NCBI GenBank assembly: GCA_022794295.1
Contig: JAAWEO010000084.1
Span: 1 to 8,081 of the forward strand
DNA length: 8,081 bases
Source: Angelakisella sp.
GTDB taxonomy: Bacteria; Bacillota; Clostridia; Oscillospirales; Ruminococcaceae
Direction of reading: 5' to 3'
Shown: piece by piece, positions 7,137-8,081 of the stretch
How the letters are laid out: each line of letters opens with the position of its first letter
How positions within the stretch are numbered: position 1 is the first letter of the stretch
Notes under the pieces: model-generated
Databases searched by the model: none
What the model was told of the DNA's origin: nothing
What the model saw: the letters and a program-made list of their open reading frames with translations, nothing else
Position numbers and translations under genes: made by a program

Positions 7137-7220
7137 TTCGGCATCTCCTTCCTTTTTTATGGATTCACCCCTTTCCCCCATTTTTCATAGGATATGGCAC
7201 CATGAAAAGGAGGGTTTGGG

Positions 7221-7679
7221 ATGAAAAATCACAATATTGGTCTTCTTGGCGGAGGACTGGAGCAGGCAGCCCTGGCTAACGGTCTGGCGGACACCGGCCG
7301 GTGGGAGGTGTACACCATGTTCCTGGAAGGGCCCCTCCTCTCCCCCAAGGTCCGCACTGCCCGGGATTTCCGGGACGTGCTCTGGCTCTGCGGGACGCTG
7401 GTCCTCCCCCACCCGGTCTGCCGGGAGGGCCTCCTGCTCAACGCCCCCCTGTGGCAGGGCCCCCCGGTGGACGCCGGGCAATTTTTAGGGAGCATCGGCA
7501 AAGGGGCGCTCCTTCTGGCCGGAGAGATGACCCCCGCCTTCTCCCGAGCCGCTGCCGCCAAGGAAGTAGCCGTAACCCCCCTGCCCCCCATCGACCGTCC
7601 GGAAGATTGGCCCCAAGCCGTAACAAAGTACCTAGAAAGCACCAAAGTCACCCGCATCCGCCCCCGTCCACGCTCCTAA
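7221..7679 (+). CDS. Dipicolinate synthase subunit A N-terminal domain-like protein (stand-alone, short)
   Basis: This 152-residue protein resembles the N-terminal domain of dipicolinate synthase subunit A (DpaA/SpoVFA), part of the enzyme that makes the spore-core chelator dipicolinic acid. Evidence is the nucleotide-fold start IGLLGGGLEQAALANGL (6-22), the strand and loop VLPHPVCREGLLLNAPL (61-77) and GKGALLLAGEMTPAF (93-107), which follow the order of clostridial DpaA N-domains. Complete DpaA is about 290-300 residues with a C-terminal Rossmann domain. Here the frame stops right after the N-domain, and I found no continuation of the second domain in any frame downstream, so it is either a free-standing domain protein or a decayed remnant. 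The ribosome binding site AAGGAGG (7207-7213) sits seven bases before ATG, so translation looks intact. It could not make dipicolinate alone in the usual way. No terminator with a T-run follows. Confidence 0.65.
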   Translation: MKNHNIGLLGGGLEQAALANGLADTGRWEVYTMFLEGPLLSPKVRTARDFRDVLWLCGTLVLPHPVCREGLLLNAPLWQGPPVDAGQFLGSIGKGALLLAGEMTPAFSRAAAAKEVAVTPLPPIDRPEDWPQAVTKYLESTKVTRIRPRPRS

Positions 7680-7744
7680 GAGCACTTTTCCGAAAGCCTG
7701 TCCCCAGCAACACCAAAGCCGTCCCCCCCCCGGCCCGCAGGCCA

Positions 7745-7788
7745 TAGCCCGAAGGGCTCCGATTTTCGCCCCAGCGAAAATCACCTTA
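7745..7788. repeat. Palindromic intergenic repeat, copy 1 (44 bases)
   Basis: This copy starts TAGCCCGAAGGGCTCCG and ends ACCTTA. It contains two hairpins: AGCCC-GAA-GGGCT (7746-7758) and GATTTTCGC-CCCA-GCGAAAATC (7761-7782). It aligns without gaps to the copy at 7835-7878, with 37 of 44 positions identical by hand. Six of the seven differences are three compensated base pairs of the second stem; the seventh is in its loop. Confidence 0.85.
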
Positions 7789-7834
7789 GCCGTTCCCCCT
7801 CTGCCGCCGTGCGGCATTTGCCGCGAAGCGGCTT

Positions 7835-7878
7835 TAGCCCGAAGGGCTCCGCTTTTTTCCGCAGAAAAAAGCACCTTA
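7835..7878. repeat. Palindromic intergenic repeat, copy 2 (44 bases)
   Basis: This is the same arrangement as copy 1: AGCCC-GAA-GGGCT (7836-7848) followed by GCTTTTTTC-CGCA-GAAAAAAGC (7851-7872) and ACCTTA. The first 17 bases are identical to copy 1. The second hairpin keeps a full 9-bp stem although three of its base pairs have changed. It lies 46 bases after copy 1, with two GC hairpins between the copies. Confidence 0.85.
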
Positions 7879-8081
7879 TCCGGCCAACGAGCCTCCGGCC
7901 GCAAAAGCCCGGATGCTGGTAAGCGGCAGCACAAATCCAAGATGCCAGCACACCCCAGCCGCCTGGCGCCATCAGTAGGAATACGCTGGTAATAGATCAA
8001 GGTACTGCCCACCATGGACCCCGCCCCGTGGGTGAGATCAGGCGGCCCGTGGGTCAACCGCCCAAGGCCGGAGCCTTTGGC

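Larger units (their letters stand above)
7680..8081. other. Hairpin-rich intergenic region, apparently non-coding
   Basis: There is no supported gene in these 402 bases. Short perfect hairpins follow one another: GGCC-CGCA-GGCC (7732-7743), AGCCC-GAA-GGGCT (7746-7758), a 9-bp stem (7761-7782), TGCCGC-CGT-GCGGCA (7802-7816), GCCGC-GAA-GCGGC (7820-7832), AGCCC-GAA-GGGCT again (7836-7848) and another 9-bp stem (7851-7872). Further right, TGCTGG (7914-7919) and CCAGCA (7945-7950) are inverted, and CCCGTGGGT occurs twice near the end (8025-8033 and 8047-8055). The minus-strand open frame across 7632-8057 has a repetitive, low-complexity translation caused by these repeats and is not called. Confidence 0.6.

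Noticed and set aside
219..7679. Functional link between the Ca2+ ATPase and the DpaA-like protein through spore Ca-dipicolinate
   Set aside because: The idea is attractive, but the genes are over 4 kb apart in separate transcription units with unrelated genes between them. The sequence gives no direct support.
7745..7878. CRISPR array
   Set aside because: There are only two copies, each a double hairpin, and the intervening 46 bases are themselves palindromic and not a unique spacer. No cas gene is present.
7632..8057. 141-codon minus-strand frame over the hairpin region
   Set aside because: Its apparent internal peptide repeats come directly from the two DNA repeats. It overlaps the DpaA-like gene, and no good ribosome binding site is visible before its ATG.

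Overview
The window looks like chromosomal DNA of a GC-rich, spore-forming Firmicute, probably a gut clostridium of the Oscillospiraceae/Flavonifractor kind. The grounds are strong AGGAGG-type ribosome binding sites, sigma-A-like promoters, a T-box tRNA-sensing leader, an N-terminal dipicolinate-synthase-A-like domain, and very GC-rich third codon positions. The genus is an inference and no rRNA marker is present.

Layout from left to right. Bases 1-218 hold no recognisable gene. A full-length P-type Ca2+ ATPase (219-2834, minus) is read from its own promoter near 2869-2897. Divergent to it, a promoter (2956-2985) drives a long T-box leader (about 3008-3303) that ends in an intrinsic terminator. 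The leader controls a 725-residue fusion of a medium-chain acyl-CoA synthetase (ACSM type) with a C-terminal GNAT acyltransferase (3333-5510). Next comes an AT-richer CPBP-family membrane protease-like gene (5614-6336) with its own extended -10 promoter. It is separated from a convergent DUF4230 membrane-anchored protein (6489-7136, minus) by a strong bidirectional terminator. Divergent from DUF4230 is a 152-residue protein that resembles only the N-terminal half of dipicolinate synthase subunit A (7221-7679). Bases 7680-8081 appear non-coding and are dense with small hairpins, including two 44-base direct repeats.

The genes do not form one operon: five separate transcription units are likely. 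The most unusual item is the T-box leader on an acyl-CoA ligase/GNAT fusion. T-boxes normally control aminoacyl-tRNA synthetases, amino-acid biosynthesis or amino-acid transport. By the canonical register (GAA-codon-A opposite AGUA) the specifier reads CGU, which is arginine. This suggests that the fusion enzyme makes or breaks something linked to an amino acid, possibly an N-acyl conjugate. That is a hypothesis, not something the sequence proves. The second notable item is the pair of hairpin repeats, in which all six stem differences are three compensated base-pair swaps, so the fold and not the sequence has been preserved.
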